DNA of 64,000 nucleotides. Origin: Chitinophaga sp. (GTDB lineage Bacteria; Bacteroidota; Bacteroidia; Chitinophagales; Chitinophagaceae). The stretch spans positions 1,184,619-1,248,618 of the forward strand of contig NZ_JAFAIX010000012.1 in NCBI RefSeq assembly GCF_019236475.1, in the 5' to 3' direction. Under the pieces are notes generated by a model, which was given only the letters and a program-made list of their open reading frames with translations, made no database searches and was not told the DNA's origin. The position numbers and the translations under genes were made by a program. How positions within the stretch are numbered: the stretch's first letter is position 1; each line of letters starts with the position of its first letter. Positions 9,051 through 17,861 of this stretch are shown here, in pieces.

Positions 9051-9253
9051 TACCTTTGAATTACACAAAATTACATCATTGGCGAGAGTCAATGAAACTT
9101 CAATCTTATAAATGGTAATAATGTAGGAGCCTGATGTCTATCAGGCTCAATTAATTTGGCTTTTTATTTTCCTCTGAATACACATTGGTAGTTATTATGG
9201 GTTGTTTTGGTGATAACCTGTAGAGAGAGTCCTGACGAAAGTCAGGACTCTTT
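9051..9253 (+). ncRNA. Candidate small RNA with two hairpins between cydA and the reductase gene
   Basis: The 421-base gap 8839-9259 has no credible open frame. On the plus strand an exact TAnnTTTG box (TACCTTTG, 9051-9058) is followed by two perfect hairpins. The first has arms GAGCCTGAT/ATCAGGCTC (9127-9135, 9140-9148) and leads into a T-rich stretch. The second has arms AGAGTCCTGAC/GTCAGGACTCT with a GAAA loop (9226-9236, 9241-9251). A transcript of about 85 or 190 bases is possible. The second hairpin directly follows the stop of the minus-strand reductase gene and may simply be its terminator. Confidence 0.3.
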
Positions 9254-9254
9254 A
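9226..9254. terminator. Perfect 11-bp hairpin after the reductase gene
   Basis: Arms at 9226-9236 and 9241-9251 pair without mismatch around GAAA. It lies six bases beyond the stop codon of the minus-strand reductase. There is a short T-run on the plus side only, so its direction is uncertain. Confidence 0.5.
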
Positions 9255-9259
9255 CCAAG

Positions 9260-10267
9260 TTATTTTATTTCCACTACTATCTTCCCAAATTGTTTACCAC
9301 TCTCCAAATGATAAAACGCTTCCTGTACCGTGGATAAGTCATACACACTATCAATCACCGGTTTAATACCATTGTATTCAAAAGTATTTGCCACCTGCTG
9401 TAAACTAGCCTTGCTACCCACAGAATACGCTTGTATCCTCGCTAAACTCTGCCATAAACTCATGAAGTCCATCGGTAGCGACATGCCCGTCATGAAGCCT
9501 ACCAGTCCTACAAAGCCATGATGGGCAACAGATTTTATACTATTATCAATCGTACTGGTTCCTGCAATATCCAATGTAGCGTGTACCCCCTCGCCGTTAG
9601 TAAGGCGTTTTACTTCTTTATACCATTCAGGATGCTCTTTGTAGTTGATTACCTCACTGGCTCCAAGGGCTTTCAGCCTTTCTACTTTCCCTGCATCACC
9701 AGTGGTGGCAATTACCCTTGCTCCAGCGGCACGGGCAATCTGCAAAGCAAATAGGGATACACCGCCGCTACCTTGCGTCAGTACTGTTTGCCCTGGCTGA
9801 ATATTGGCATATTCCATGAGTCCTGTCCACGCAGTGACTGCGGCTACAGGCAAGGTGGCGGATTCCACACTGGTCAGATTCGCAGGTGTACGCACCAGCG
9901 CGTAATCCGGCATGACATAATATTCCGCCAATACGCCTGGGGTGTTATTCCCGGTACTGCGCGTTTGCGTATGCGGCGCTGCTTTTCCGCTTTGCCATAA
10001 CTGGTTATAATGAGTGGTTACTCTATCGCCGGGCTTCCAAGCGGTTACTGCTTCGCCCACTGCTTCCACGACACCAGCTCCTTCTGAAGAAGGGGTAAAA
10101 GGGAAAGCGATAGCGCCATATAGCCCTTTTACCAACGCTGTTTCCAAAAAGTTGAGGGATGCTGCTTCCATTTTGATCAGCACTTCATGCGCGCCAGGAA
10201 CAGGTTTTGCAACGTCTACTAATGTCAATTGATCTATACCGAACTTATTTATCTGAATTGCTTTCAT
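9260..10267 (-). CDS. Zinc-independent MDR-family NAD(P)H:quinone reductase / alcohol dehydrogenase-like
   Basis: A 335-residue medium-chain dehydrogenase/reductase. The GroES-like N-terminal half contains GYG-type features (SSEGAGVVEAVGEAVTAWKPGDRV), and the Rossmann half has VLTQGSGGVSLFALQIARAAGARVIATTG with GASEVINY, as in quinone reductases and zinc-free alcohol dehydrogenases. The catalytic zinc cysteine is absent at the usual position. It is divergent from an HxlR regulator across 116 bases, a common pairing in which the regulator controls the reductase in response to electrophiles or redox change. The natural substrate is unknown. Confidence 0.88.
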   Translation of the reverse strand: MKAIQINKFGIDQLTLVDVAKPVPGAHEVLIKMEAASLNFLETALVKGLYGAIAFPFTPSSEGAGVVEAVGEAVTAWKPGDRVTTHYNQLWQSGKAAPHTQTRSTGNNTPGVLAEYYVMPDYALVRTPANLTSVESATLPVAAVTAWTGLMEYANIQPGQTVLTQGSGGVSLFALQIARAAGARVIATTGDAGKVERLKALGASEVINYKEHPEWYKEVKRLTNGEGVHATLDIAGTSTIDNSIKSVAHHGFVGLVGFMTGMSLPMDFMSLWQSLARIQAYSVGSKASLQQVANTFEYNGIKPVIDSVYDLSTVQEAFYHLESGKQFGKIVVEIK

Positions 10268-10383
10268 AAAATTGTATTTTTATGAAGGCAAAGTTGGATA
10301 GTACTAGCTAATAAGTCAAGTATGCACCATTTGGAAAGGTACTTTCTGATTTGGTAGTATTATTGAATATCAATGAAATAAAA

Positions 10384-10755
10384 ATGAAGACAAAAGAAAA
10401 AATTATTCATAGAGACACGGTTTGTGCTGTAGATTATGCTTTCCAACGCATCGGTGGGAAGCACAAAGGAAGGTTGATATATCACCTTTCCAAAGGCACT
10501 TTACGCTACGGAGAATTAGGTAGAAGACTTACCGGCATCACACCTAAAATGCTGACGCAAGTACTCCGGGAACTGGAAGAAGACGGCCTCGTAAACCGAC
10601 ATGTTTACCTGGAAGTGCCGCCAAGAGTGGAATACTCCCTAACAGAAACTGGTATGGAACTGGTGCCGTTTATTGTGCTGTTGGCCGACTGGGGAAGAAC
10701 GAAAATGGAGCAGGAAGGGGTATTCTGCGAAACAGGAAATGAGCCAATAGCCTAA
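10384..10755 (+). CDS. HxlR-family transcriptional regulator
   Basis: A 123-residue winged-helix protein. The family pattern is clear: LRYGELGRRLTGITPKMLTQVLRELEEDGLVNRHVY, then PPRVEYSLTETGMEL and the terminal ADWGR. The first helix has GGKHKGRLIYHL where the family usually has GGKWK. The ATG at 10384 was chosen over one at 10351 because the family begins with a short charged leader before the CAVDYAF region, whose Cys may be redox-active. It is divergent from, and probably represses, the neighbouring reductase. Confidence 0.9.
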   Translation: MKTKEKIIHRDTVCAVDYAFQRIGGKHKGRLIYHLSKGTLRYGELGRRLTGITPKMLTQVLRELEEDGLVNRHVYLEVPPRVEYSLTETGMELVPFIVLLADWGRTKMEQEGVFCETGNEPIA

Positions 10756-10775
10756 TCGCTATCGGCTCATTTTTA
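10741..10775 (+). terminator. Terminator overlapping the end of the HxlR gene
   Basis: Arms GAGCCAATAGC (10741-10751) and GCTATCGGCTC (10758-10768) pair with one mismatch and are followed by ATTTTTAT. The left arm contains the last codons and the stop codon lies in the loop side, so the gene and its terminator are interlocked. Confidence 0.65.
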
Positions 10776-10781
10776 TAGCTT

Positions 10782-13700
10782 TTAGGCAGTAGCCATCGAT
10801 TCGAACTCTTTCTTACGTTCCCTATATTCTTCCATCGTGAAGTTATACACCACAGAGTCACGCTTGTTCTTATTCGCAACGAAATGACAAGCATGTATAT
10901 ACGGTTCTGCAATATTCAGTTTATCCAACGGCGTTACTACCAATAATTGCAGATTCAACTGACCACAATATTCCATTAAGTAGTGACTCTTCTCCGGATC
11001 CAGTTTGCTGAAAGCCTCATCCACCGTGATGAAACGGAGACTGCGGTGCTGTCTATTGGATTCGTTTATACCAAACTGATAGGCAATAGCCGCTCCAAGA
11101 ATGGTATAAGTAAACTGCGCTTTCTCCCCACCGGAAAGACTTGCCGTATCCTCATAATATTTGAAGGCCTTATTATCTGAGATATAGAATTCTTTCGCAC
11201 CAAAGTCGAGCCAGTTGCGCACGTCCGTTACTTTTTTACGCCATGCTTCATTTTGCTGCAACTCTGTAATCAGTGCTTTGATATTCTGGAACAACTGTTC
11301 GCCATAAGCAGCATCTCTTTCTGTCTGATATTGCAGGGTATCCGGCACAGCCAGACTCAGTTTCTCTTTGAAGTTCCGGATTTCTACATCGCGCACATGA
11401 CGGCATTCCAGTTGTAGATAGGTATCCGGGTTCTTGTTGAAGGTAATATTGCGCAGCGGTTCGTTCAGGTCTTCCATTACTTCACGGATAGCATCTTCTT
11501 GCCCGTATATCCATGCACGGTAGTTGGTGATGGCGTTGAGCATACTGGTGTCCATGTATTTGCGGAAACGCTCTTTATGCTCTATCAGGCGCTGATACTT
11601 GATTTGCTCGAAGAGGGCGGTAAACTCATCCAGGTACTCTACATTCGGTTTCAGATCTGTGGTATCGCCCATCCAGTCAGGGAATGTATCGTGCACGGAT
11701 TTAGGCGGATTCACGAAAGCTGCTAGTAGTCGCGTGATGTCCGTTTGTTTCTCGGAGCTGTTGCGCTGTGCTTCTTTCAAAGAGGTATTCAGGCTATCTT
11801 CTGCACGTTTACGATAATTGTATAATTGTGCGGCAGAAGTAGCAGGCGCTGTGATGGCTAATTCGGCGAGGAAGTCAATTGCTTTCTGGAGGGCAATCTC
11901 ATCTGTATTACTCACTTTCAATTGTGCGAAATACTGTTGCTTTTCGTCCAGTTTTTTGTTTAGATGACCTTTTTGTTGGAGGGCATCGGATTTATCGTCT
12001 TCTAGCTCGCGAAGGGCGGCTGTAGTGCTATCCAACTGTTCACAGATGACTTTATATTTATCACTGGCTTGTAACAGCGAATCCTTCTCTCTGTGATGCG
12101 TTTCAATCACAGCCGCATGTGGCTGCCAGTTGATATCATCGTAGGTGCGAAGGGTTAAGAAAGTACTGAGCACCGTTTGCATAGCGCCGAGTTCTTTCCG
12201 CGTGGTTTCCAGTTCCGTCAAACCTGATTGCAGCTCTGTGATAGCGGCTTCACACTCATCCAGGTCTTCTTTTAACAGGCGTAGTTTGTTTTTATTATTC
12301 CAGCCGAGCACATAATTGTTTTGCTGAGAGCGGCCTGGGCGGTCATCTTTTTCATGTCGTGTAGCCACGCGCGTTAGTCCCTTAGAGGTAACGGCTTTGC
12401 GAGCGCGATTGAAGAGATTCAAATCGTCCGTGCAGATGTAGTCAAACTGATCCAGGAGTTGGTTTTGCAGCCACTCCTTGAAATGTGTGCCTGGCTTGAT
12501 TTCTATCTTCTGTAAAAGACTGTCTTCTTCTTTCGGCATGCGCAGCATGGTGTAAGACTCGTCTTCTATTTTGTGATATACCAGTCGTGTTTGCAGGTTA
12601 TTTTCGTTGATATATCTGTTGATACGAGCCACATATCCTTCAGGAACCAACAAGCGTAATGCGAAGTTGTGCAATACTTTCTCGATGGCATATTCCCAGT
12701 GGGATTCCTCGTCTTTTATCCGAAGAAGCTCGCCGGCAAAGGGTAATTCGTCTTCCGGAACATCCAACATATCCGATAATTGCTGACGGATCCGTATTAG
12801 TTCATGGGGAATATTATTTTTCCTGTTCAACAGCGAGGAAATCTCTTCATTCAATGTGACTGCATGATTCTTTTCCGCTGTCAGATTGCTTTTATGCAAG
12901 AAAATTTCTTCCTGGATGCCATCCAACTGTTTGTCGATGGTTTTTAGCTGTTTTTCGGCGCCCCTGATGTTATCATGGAATTGTTGTTCATCTGGTGACG
13001 TCGTGAGTCCGAGTCTCTCTGATAACCTGTTATAATCATCCATTTTACTACGTTTCGTATCGAGCGATTTCTGCTCGTAATGGATGGTTTTATCGATAGA
13101 GCGTAGTTGCTCATCCACGCTGTTATTGGCTTTCTGCGCGATGAGTTCATCTTTTTTCAGCGTCAGTTTTTCTTGTTTGGCGGTGATGCCAGACAGTGTA
13201 CTGGCGGTCACTTCCAACTCCTGTTTCAACTGTGTGATCTCCTGTTGTACCAGTTCTCTTTCCTGACGATTGAAATATCCGGGCAGCGTATCTTGTAACG
13301 AAAGCAGCTCCCGGCCTTTATCCTGGAGGGTTTCCCATTCTGTACGCTGTAAGATGATCGGCTCCAGCATTTGGAGTTGCATCTCATCTTTTTGGATGGC
13401 GCGGTGACTGGAAAGCAGACTGTCGTAGTTTTCGCGGAGTTTCAGGAACTCGGCCTCACTGTCCGTTTCTTCGAGCATGTGCTGACGGATAAAGGTGTTC
13501 AAGTCTCCCAACACCTTAATACCCACGGTTTGGTTAAACAATGCTAACGCTTTTTCACTGCGCAAACCGAAGATATTACTGAACATGGAAGCGTATTCCT
13601 TGAAGCTGTCGGTGACTTCTGTTTTAGGATATTCCATTTTCAGTTTCTTCTTCCAGTCGCCTTTCGCATCAAATTTACCATTGCCGAAATGGTCGTTGAT

Positions 13701-14168
13701 ATTGAGTTTATGGGGAGACACGATGAACTGACGCTTCATTTCTCCCGCATACCAACGCACTTGGGCCAGGGTAATGGTGTGCATCGTAGCGGCATTGTAG
13801 AAATAGGCCAGCAGTACGGAATAAGGATTTTGCTCCTTATGGCGCAACTGCTCTGTTTTCGAGGAAAGCGACTCCTCCGAAAACGTTTTACCATAGTATC
13901 CCCAGAAATAGGATTCTTCCCCGCGGTCGCGGCGTTGTTCCGTTCCGGAAGACTGGTTATAGAAACGTTTGCCGGAAGGTACCAGCAACGTGAGCAAAGC
14001 ATCGATGAGCGTGGTTTTACCACTACCATTGGCGCCTGTCAGCAGAGAGGTATTGCCATTGGTGTTGACGCGATATATTTTATTGTGAAAGGTCCCCCAG
14101 TTGTATACTTCGAAATACTGTAGTCGGAAGCCACTTTCTTTTGAATCACTATTGAACAGGGTTGACAT
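10782..14168 (-). CDS. jetC: JetC: MukB/SMC-like ATPase of a Wadjet/MksB-type complex
   Basis: A 1128-residue SMC-like protein. The N-terminal head has Walker A GANGSGKT at 45-52. Two long coiled-coil arms (about 270-430 and 640-860, rich in Glu/Lys/Gln/Leu) flank a hinge-like centre. The C-terminal head has the signature LSGGE near 1011 and Walker B FITVDEAFSKLD near 1046-1057. This is the JetC/MksB architecture. JetC homologues use ATP to move along DNA and, in Wadjet, extrude loops of small circular DNA. Its start overlaps jetB by 20 bases. In Wadjet operons the nuclease gene jetD normally follows; here the next gene is the convergent HxlR regulator, so jetD is missing from this locus. Confidence 0.9.
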   Translation of the reverse strand: MSTLFNSDSKESGFRLQYFEVYNWGTFHNKIYRVNTNGNTSLLTGANGSGKTTLIDALLTLLVPSGKRFYNQSSGTEQRRDRGEESYFWGYYGKTFSEESLSSKTEQLRHKEQNPYSVLLAYFYNAATMHTITLAQVRWYAGEMKRQFIVSPHKLNINDHFGNGKFDAKGDWKKKLKMEYPKTEVTDSFKEYASMFSNIFGLRSEKALALFNQTVGIKVLGDLNTFIRQHMLEETDSEAEFLKLRENYDSLLSSHRAIQKDEMQLQMLEPIILQRTEWETLQDKGRELLSLQDTLPGYFNRQERELVQQEITQLKQELEVTASTLSGITAKQEKLTLKKDELIAQKANNSVDEQLRSIDKTIHYEQKSLDTKRSKMDDYNRLSERLGLTTSPDEQQFHDNIRGAEKQLKTIDKQLDGIQEEIFLHKSNLTAEKNHAVTLNEEISSLLNRKNNIPHELIRIRQQLSDMLDVPEDELPFAGELLRIKDEESHWEYAIEKVLHNFALRLLVPEGYVARINRYINENNLQTRLVYHKIEDESYTMLRMPKEEDSLLQKIEIKPGTHFKEWLQNQLLDQFDYICTDDLNLFNRARKAVTSKGLTRVATRHEKDDRPGRSQQNNYVLGWNNKNKLRLLKEDLDECEAAITELQSGLTELETTRKELGAMQTVLSTFLTLRTYDDINWQPHAAVIETHHREKDSLLQASDKYKVICEQLDSTTAALRELEDDKSDALQQKGHLNKKLDEKQQYFAQLKVSNTDEIALQKAIDFLAELAITAPATSAAQLYNYRKRAEDSLNTSLKEAQRNSSEKQTDITRLLAAFVNPPKSVHDTFPDWMGDTTDLKPNVEYLDEFTALFEQIKYQRLIEHKERFRKYMDTSMLNAITNYRAWIYGQEDAIREVMEDLNEPLRNITFNKNPDTYLQLECRHVRDVEIRNFKEKLSLAVPDTLQYQTERDAAYGEQLFQNIKALITELQQNEAWRKKVTDVRNWLDFGAKEFYISDNKAFKYYEDTASLSGGEKAQFTYTILGAAIAYQFGINESNRQHRSLRFITVDEAFSKLDPEKSHYLMEYCGQLNLQLLVVTPLDKLNIAEPYIHACHFVANKNKRDSVVYNFTMEEYRERKKEFESMATA

Positions 14169-14739
14169 GCAAGTTTAATTTTGTTTTGATTTCTTCCAGT
14201 TTCTCATTGTTTACCAAAGCCTTGATGACGCGTTTTACTTCATATTGCTGTAGCTCTTTGTTCGCAACATCTTCACGGGTCAGGCGCAGGATACCTACGC
14301 TGAGCAGGCTGTTGATAGGCTTGTTGAGATCTTTCAGCAGTTTGGATTTGTTATGTCGTTCCTTGAAGAAGAGTGTCAGGCGTTCTTTCATCTCTTTTTG
14401 GGTGAGGTACAATTTCGTACCTGTTCCTTTGAGATCAAATTCTTCCAGTGCTTCCCGCAGTACGATGCAGAGCAGCGTGGCCTCGTATGTGAGTCTGGCT
14501 TTACGCATTAGTCGCGGTAACGGGCGATCGCTGTTCTCGTCATTCTCCGGTTGCACGATGCGTGCAAAGCCGTCTGCTTCATTAATGACCAGTTGCAGAC
14601 CTGTTTGTTGCAAGTATTTATGCAGTTCTGTCTGCCAGCTCAGGATATCTTTCCAATAACTGCGTTCTTCTTCATAAACAGGCCCCTGCATTAATTTCAG
14701 GAACACATGTGCAAAGGGTGCTATATTTCGTTCAGACAT
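14149..14739 (-). CDS. jetB: JetB: DUF4194 protein, MukE/KITE-like subunit
   Basis: A 196-residue protein matching the DUF4194/JetB family: a winged-helix core with ARLTYEATLLCIVLREALEEF and a later KDLNKPINSLLSVGILRL segment, as in MksE/MukE-like subunits. It would bind the kleisin JetA and DNA in the SMC complex. It starts five bases after jetA ends and overlaps jetC by 20 bases, indicating translational coupling of the three genes. Confidence 0.85.
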   Translation of the reverse strand: MSERNIAPFAHVFLKLMQGPVYEEERSYWKDILSWQTELHKYLQQTGLQLVINEADGFARIVQPENDENSDRPLPRLMRKARLTYEATLLCIVLREALEEFDLKGTGTKLYLTQKEMKERLTLFFKERHNKSKLLKDLNKPINSLLSVGILRLTREDVANKELQQYEVKRVIKALVNNEKLEEIKTKLNLHVNPVQ

Positions 14740-14744
14740 AAAGG

Positions 14745-16211
14745 TTAGTTTTTAGAGTTGTTGGTAAACAATACCATCGGAAGATTGATGATACGGTTGC
14801 CCAACATGACAGGATCAGGTGTTTCGAGAATGATATGGGAAGACGACTGACTAGCGATGGCGAAATAGGTAATCAGTTCTGTGAGCCCTTTCTCGGTGCC
14901 GTAGGTTTCCACCAGTTCTTTCAGGCTGACCTGTTTTTTGTGTTGCAGTTGTATTTGAATACGTTCTTCCAACTGTGCACGATCTATATGGAAATGATTG
15001 AATAATGCTTGGAAATCTTCTATAGAATAATCGTCTCCGCCCACTCCTTCTGGGAGCTGGAAGGCGGGAGCAATGGCTTTCTCCTCGGCCATTTCCCATC
15101 TGTCTGGCAAGTCGATTTCTGGTTCACATTCGAGTTCTATAAAGCATTCTTCGTCTGGATGATTGCCCAGCGCTTGAAATGCGAGCAAACGAATATCATT
15201 GATCAACTCGATGGTTTTTCGTCTGTCCGTCATATTCTTTTCATTCAGGACGCGACTCAGTTTATCACTGAGCTTTTTATTGGCATCGATTACTTTTTTA
15301 CCAGAGGCATGGAGGAACTGCTTTAATTTCCGGAGGAAGCGGTCGTTCTTATATTCGATGTCTCTATCCTCCATTAAGATATAGAGTTTGTCTATAAGAT
15401 CCCGCATTTCCATTTGCTTGGTTTCATCCATGAGGAATTGCCAGAAGGAGTAGAAGCTTTTACCTTGGTCTTTTTGGCGTAAGGCTTCGAAGGAATCGAG
15501 GGTATAAGCCAGGAGGGTACCTTTGGCTACATCGCGTTCACTTTGCTTGCGATATATTTCCTGGGTGATTTGTTCAAAGTTGCCTTCTACTTCCTTGAAA
15601 TCGCCGAGGAGTTCGCGGGCCATACGGTTTACATCGTAAACTCTTTCTTTGATTTGGGTATCATCGAAAACCTGAACTTTTCCAGTGATGGTGATGGCTT
15701 GGATTTCCTGTTCTATTTCGAATTTCTTTCTTTCCAGCTCTTGGATACGTTGTTCTGGGTCTTTATTGCTTTGGTCCACCAGTTCGCGGAGCTTGGAGAA
15801 AATATCTTTAAAACGGCTCTCGGTGCCAACAAATTCGCGTTTTTGGAGCGTGGAAACCCAGTGCAGGACCTTTTCTGTATCGCTACTCAGTTCATGGATA
15901 TCCACACCTTCGTCGTCGGGGTATTTACGCAGGAAGCCCTGGTTACTCCATTGATCGATATATTTCCTGGCTTTGATATCATTATCTTCCAGGAGACTAC
16001 TCGCATCGATTTCGTCGTCAGCGGCCAGATAGCCGGTATGACTGAGGTAATCAGATAGTCGGGTAACTAATTCCGCATTGGTAATGATAGTCTGGTTTTT
16101 CTCTTTGAATACCGTGTGAAAAAATGACAACATCATTGGAGCACTGCGAGCCCGTAGTATTTTGAGCGTTACTGACTGGGCGAACAGTAAACATAATTGT
16201 TCATACGTCAT
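14745..16211 (-). CDS. jetA: JetA: DUF3375 protein, MukF/kleisin-like subunit
   Basis: A 488-residue protein of the DUF3375/JetA type. The N-terminus (MTYEQLCLLFAQSVTLKILRARSAPMMLSF) and a VLHWVSTLQKREFVGTESRFKDIF stretch match what is known of this family. A coiled-coil segment at about 150-240 and a C-terminal winged-helix-like part are consistent with a MukF-like kleisin that would link the two JetC heads. It is the first jet gene, 30 bases after the bestrophin gene on the same strand, so it may be transcribed from the upstream operon. Confidence 0.86.
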   Translation of the reverse strand: MTYEQLCLLFAQSVTLKILRARSAPMMLSFFHTVFKEKNQTIITNAELVTRLSDYLSHTGYLAADDEIDASSLLEDNDIKARKYIDQWSNQGFLRKYPDDEGVDIHELSSDTEKVLHWVSTLQKREFVGTESRFKDIFSKLRELVDQSNKDPEQRIQELERKKFEIEQEIQAITITGKVQVFDDTQIKERVYDVNRMARELLGDFKEVEGNFEQITQEIYRKQSERDVAKGTLLAYTLDSFEALRQKDQGKSFYSFWQFLMDETKQMEMRDLIDKLYILMEDRDIEYKNDRFLRKLKQFLHASGKKVIDANKKLSDKLSRVLNEKNMTDRRKTIELINDIRLLAFQALGNHPDEECFIELECEPEIDLPDRWEMAEEKAIAPAFQLPEGVGGDDYSIEDFQALFNHFHIDRAQLEERIQIQLQHKKQVSLKELVETYGTEKGLTELITYFAIASQSSSHIILETPDPVMLGNRIINLPMVLFTNNSKN

Positions 16212-16241
16212 TCGGTAAAAATAAGGAAAAAAGGTATTCCT

Positions 16242-17150
16242 TTACATGATGTAAAGTCCGTTTGCACGCGGTTCTACGGGAGCAGGAATCTCTTTTTCCC
16301 CCAATCCTTCCAACAGATTGATTTCTATGGTTCGGGTGATACTGTCTAGCGGCGTTGCCAGCGGGCTATAAGAGAAAGGGTTCATGAGGCTAACGCCATT
16401 CAGGTGGGTAGTGTGGAAAACAAAACCGAAGGCCCAGCCAAAGATAATAGACCAGGGCCCTATGGACTCAGTCATCATTAGGGTATTCATCAGTACATAA
16501 AACCAGATAAACAGGTTCGTAAAATACACGTAACTGGTAGGAAAGACGGTAGTCTTGATCCGTTCAGATTTCCCCATATTATCCGTGTGTTTTACCAGGA
16601 GATTATTGATTTCAAGGAACTGGAAACCGTCTATGGTGCCGGTTTGTTTCAGCCTTTGGAGCTCCTGGGCCTGAATATTTAGAATAGCGTTTGGTTTATT
16701 GGTTTGTCGACTAATTATCTCCTTTTCTTCTGGGGAGAGGTATCTTTCAAAATAATTATCGGGGCGGTTGCGGAGGGCTGATTTCAGGGTGTAGAGGAAA
16801 GCCAGGTGGCGGTAAATCATATTTCGGGCAGTGGTTTGCCTTTGTTCTGTATTATCAGAGGCATAATAAGAGAGGAGGCTGCGGGCCCAGGAGCGGGAAT
16901 CGTTGACCAGCGCCCCCCAGATGGTTCTGGCCTCCCACCAGCGGTCGTAGGCCTGGTTGTTCAGGAACCCGATAAAAAATGCGATGGCCGTACCTAAAAC
17001 CGCGGATATCGTAACAGGAATATTAATATGTGTTTGCAGCCAATAGCGATCCAGGAAGTAAGTGGCGGTACATAAGGCGAGCAGCATCAGATCCACCTTC
17101 CAGGTGTAGGAAAAGATCTGCATCAGGGAGAACCTGGATTTTATCAGCAT
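16242..17150 (-). CDS. Bestrophin-family anion channel protein
   Basis: A 302-residue membrane protein with the bestrophin/UPF0187 core: an early membrane segment, then GFLNNQAYDRWWEARTIWGALVNDSRSWAR, which is diagnostic, and further hydrophobic segments near 220-255. Prokaryotic members form pentameric ion channels, some of them cation selective. It lies nine bases after a LytTR regulator gene and 30 bases before jetA, all on the minus strand. Physiological role here is unknown. Confidence 0.9.
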   Translation of the reverse strand: MLIKSRFSLMQIFSYTWKVDLMLLALCTATYFLDRYWLQTHINIPVTISAVLGTAIAFFIGFLNNQAYDRWWEARTIWGALVNDSRSWARSLLSYYASDNTEQRQTTARNMIYRHLAFLYTLKSALRNRPDNYFERYLSPEEKEIISRQTNKPNAILNIQAQELQRLKQTGTIDGFQFLEINNLLVKHTDNMGKSERIKTTVFPTSYVYFTNLFIWFYVLMNTLMMTESIGPWSIIFGWAFGFVFHTTHLNGVSLMNPFSYSPLATPLDSITRTIEINLLEGLGEKEIPAPVEPRANGLYIM

Positions 17151-17159
17151 AAGCGGCTT

Positions 17160-17861
17160 TTATTTTTTTAACAACCTGTTCTGGAGGATTTTTTCCATCG
17201 CTGTATCTTTCATGCCCCTGGAAAACGGCACAGTGGCTTTTCCCAGCTCCACCACATTGCCATCAATACCGGTGATTTTTTTACTGTTAACAACAAAGGA
17301 TTTATGGGTCTGTACGAAATCGTTGCTGTTAATATTGTCTATCACGGATTTCAGGGTAGCGTGGATAATGTGCCTGGTGTTTTCCGTATATATATTCACG
17401 TAATTCTCCATAGCTTCCAGGTACACGATGTCCTCACAGAAAATTTTCACCAATTTTTCATTGGCTTTCACAAATATATACGCTGAATCCTGCGGGATTG
17501 TTTTACGAAAATGTTCAAAAGCCCTGTTGGCGGCCCTTAAAAAGCGATCAAAAGAAACAGGTTTCAGGAGATAATCCAGCACCTGTAGCTCATATCCTTT
17601 GATGGCGTATTGTTCGTAGGCGGTGATAAAAATTATCTGGGGTGGCTGTGGCAAACTTTGTAATAGTTCCAGTCCGCTGATATAGGGCATTTCTATATCG
17701 AGGAACAGGAGGTCTACTGGTTGTTGGCGTAGGAGATTGCTGAGGGAAACGGCATCTTCACAAACGCCCACCAGGTCTAGGAAATCCACTTTTTCCACAT
17801 AGCTGACAATTCCTTTTCTGGCTACCGGTTCATCGTCCGTGATTACGCAACGGATTTTCAT
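17160..17861 (-). CDS. LytTR-family response regulator
   Basis: A 233-residue response regulator with a receiver domain (1-120; phospho-accepting Asp in LLFLDIEMP, Lys in YLLKPV) and a LytTR DNA-binding domain (about 135-230, with the motif YLEAMENYVNIYT). Its start overlaps the kinase stop by four bases (ATGA), so the two are translationally coupled and form a two-component system. Targets may include its own operon. Confidence 0.95.
   Translation of the reverse strand: MKIRCVITDDEPVARKGIVSYVEKVDFLDLVGVCEDAVSLSNLLRQQPVDLLFLDIEMPYISGLELLQSLPQPPQIIFITAYEQYAIKGYELQVLDYLLKPVSFDRFLRAANRAFEHFRKTIPQDSAYIFVKANEKLVKIFCEDIVYLEAMENYVNIYTENTRHIIHATLKSVIDNINSNDFVQTHKSFVVNSKKITGIDGNVVELGKATVPFSRGMKDTAMEKILQNRLLKK

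Noticed and set aside
10782..10912. Possible jetD fragment at the end of jetC
   Set aside because: The small frame at 10670-10912 is a shadow of jetC and the HxlR gene; no Toprim-like or DUF2220 motif was seen.
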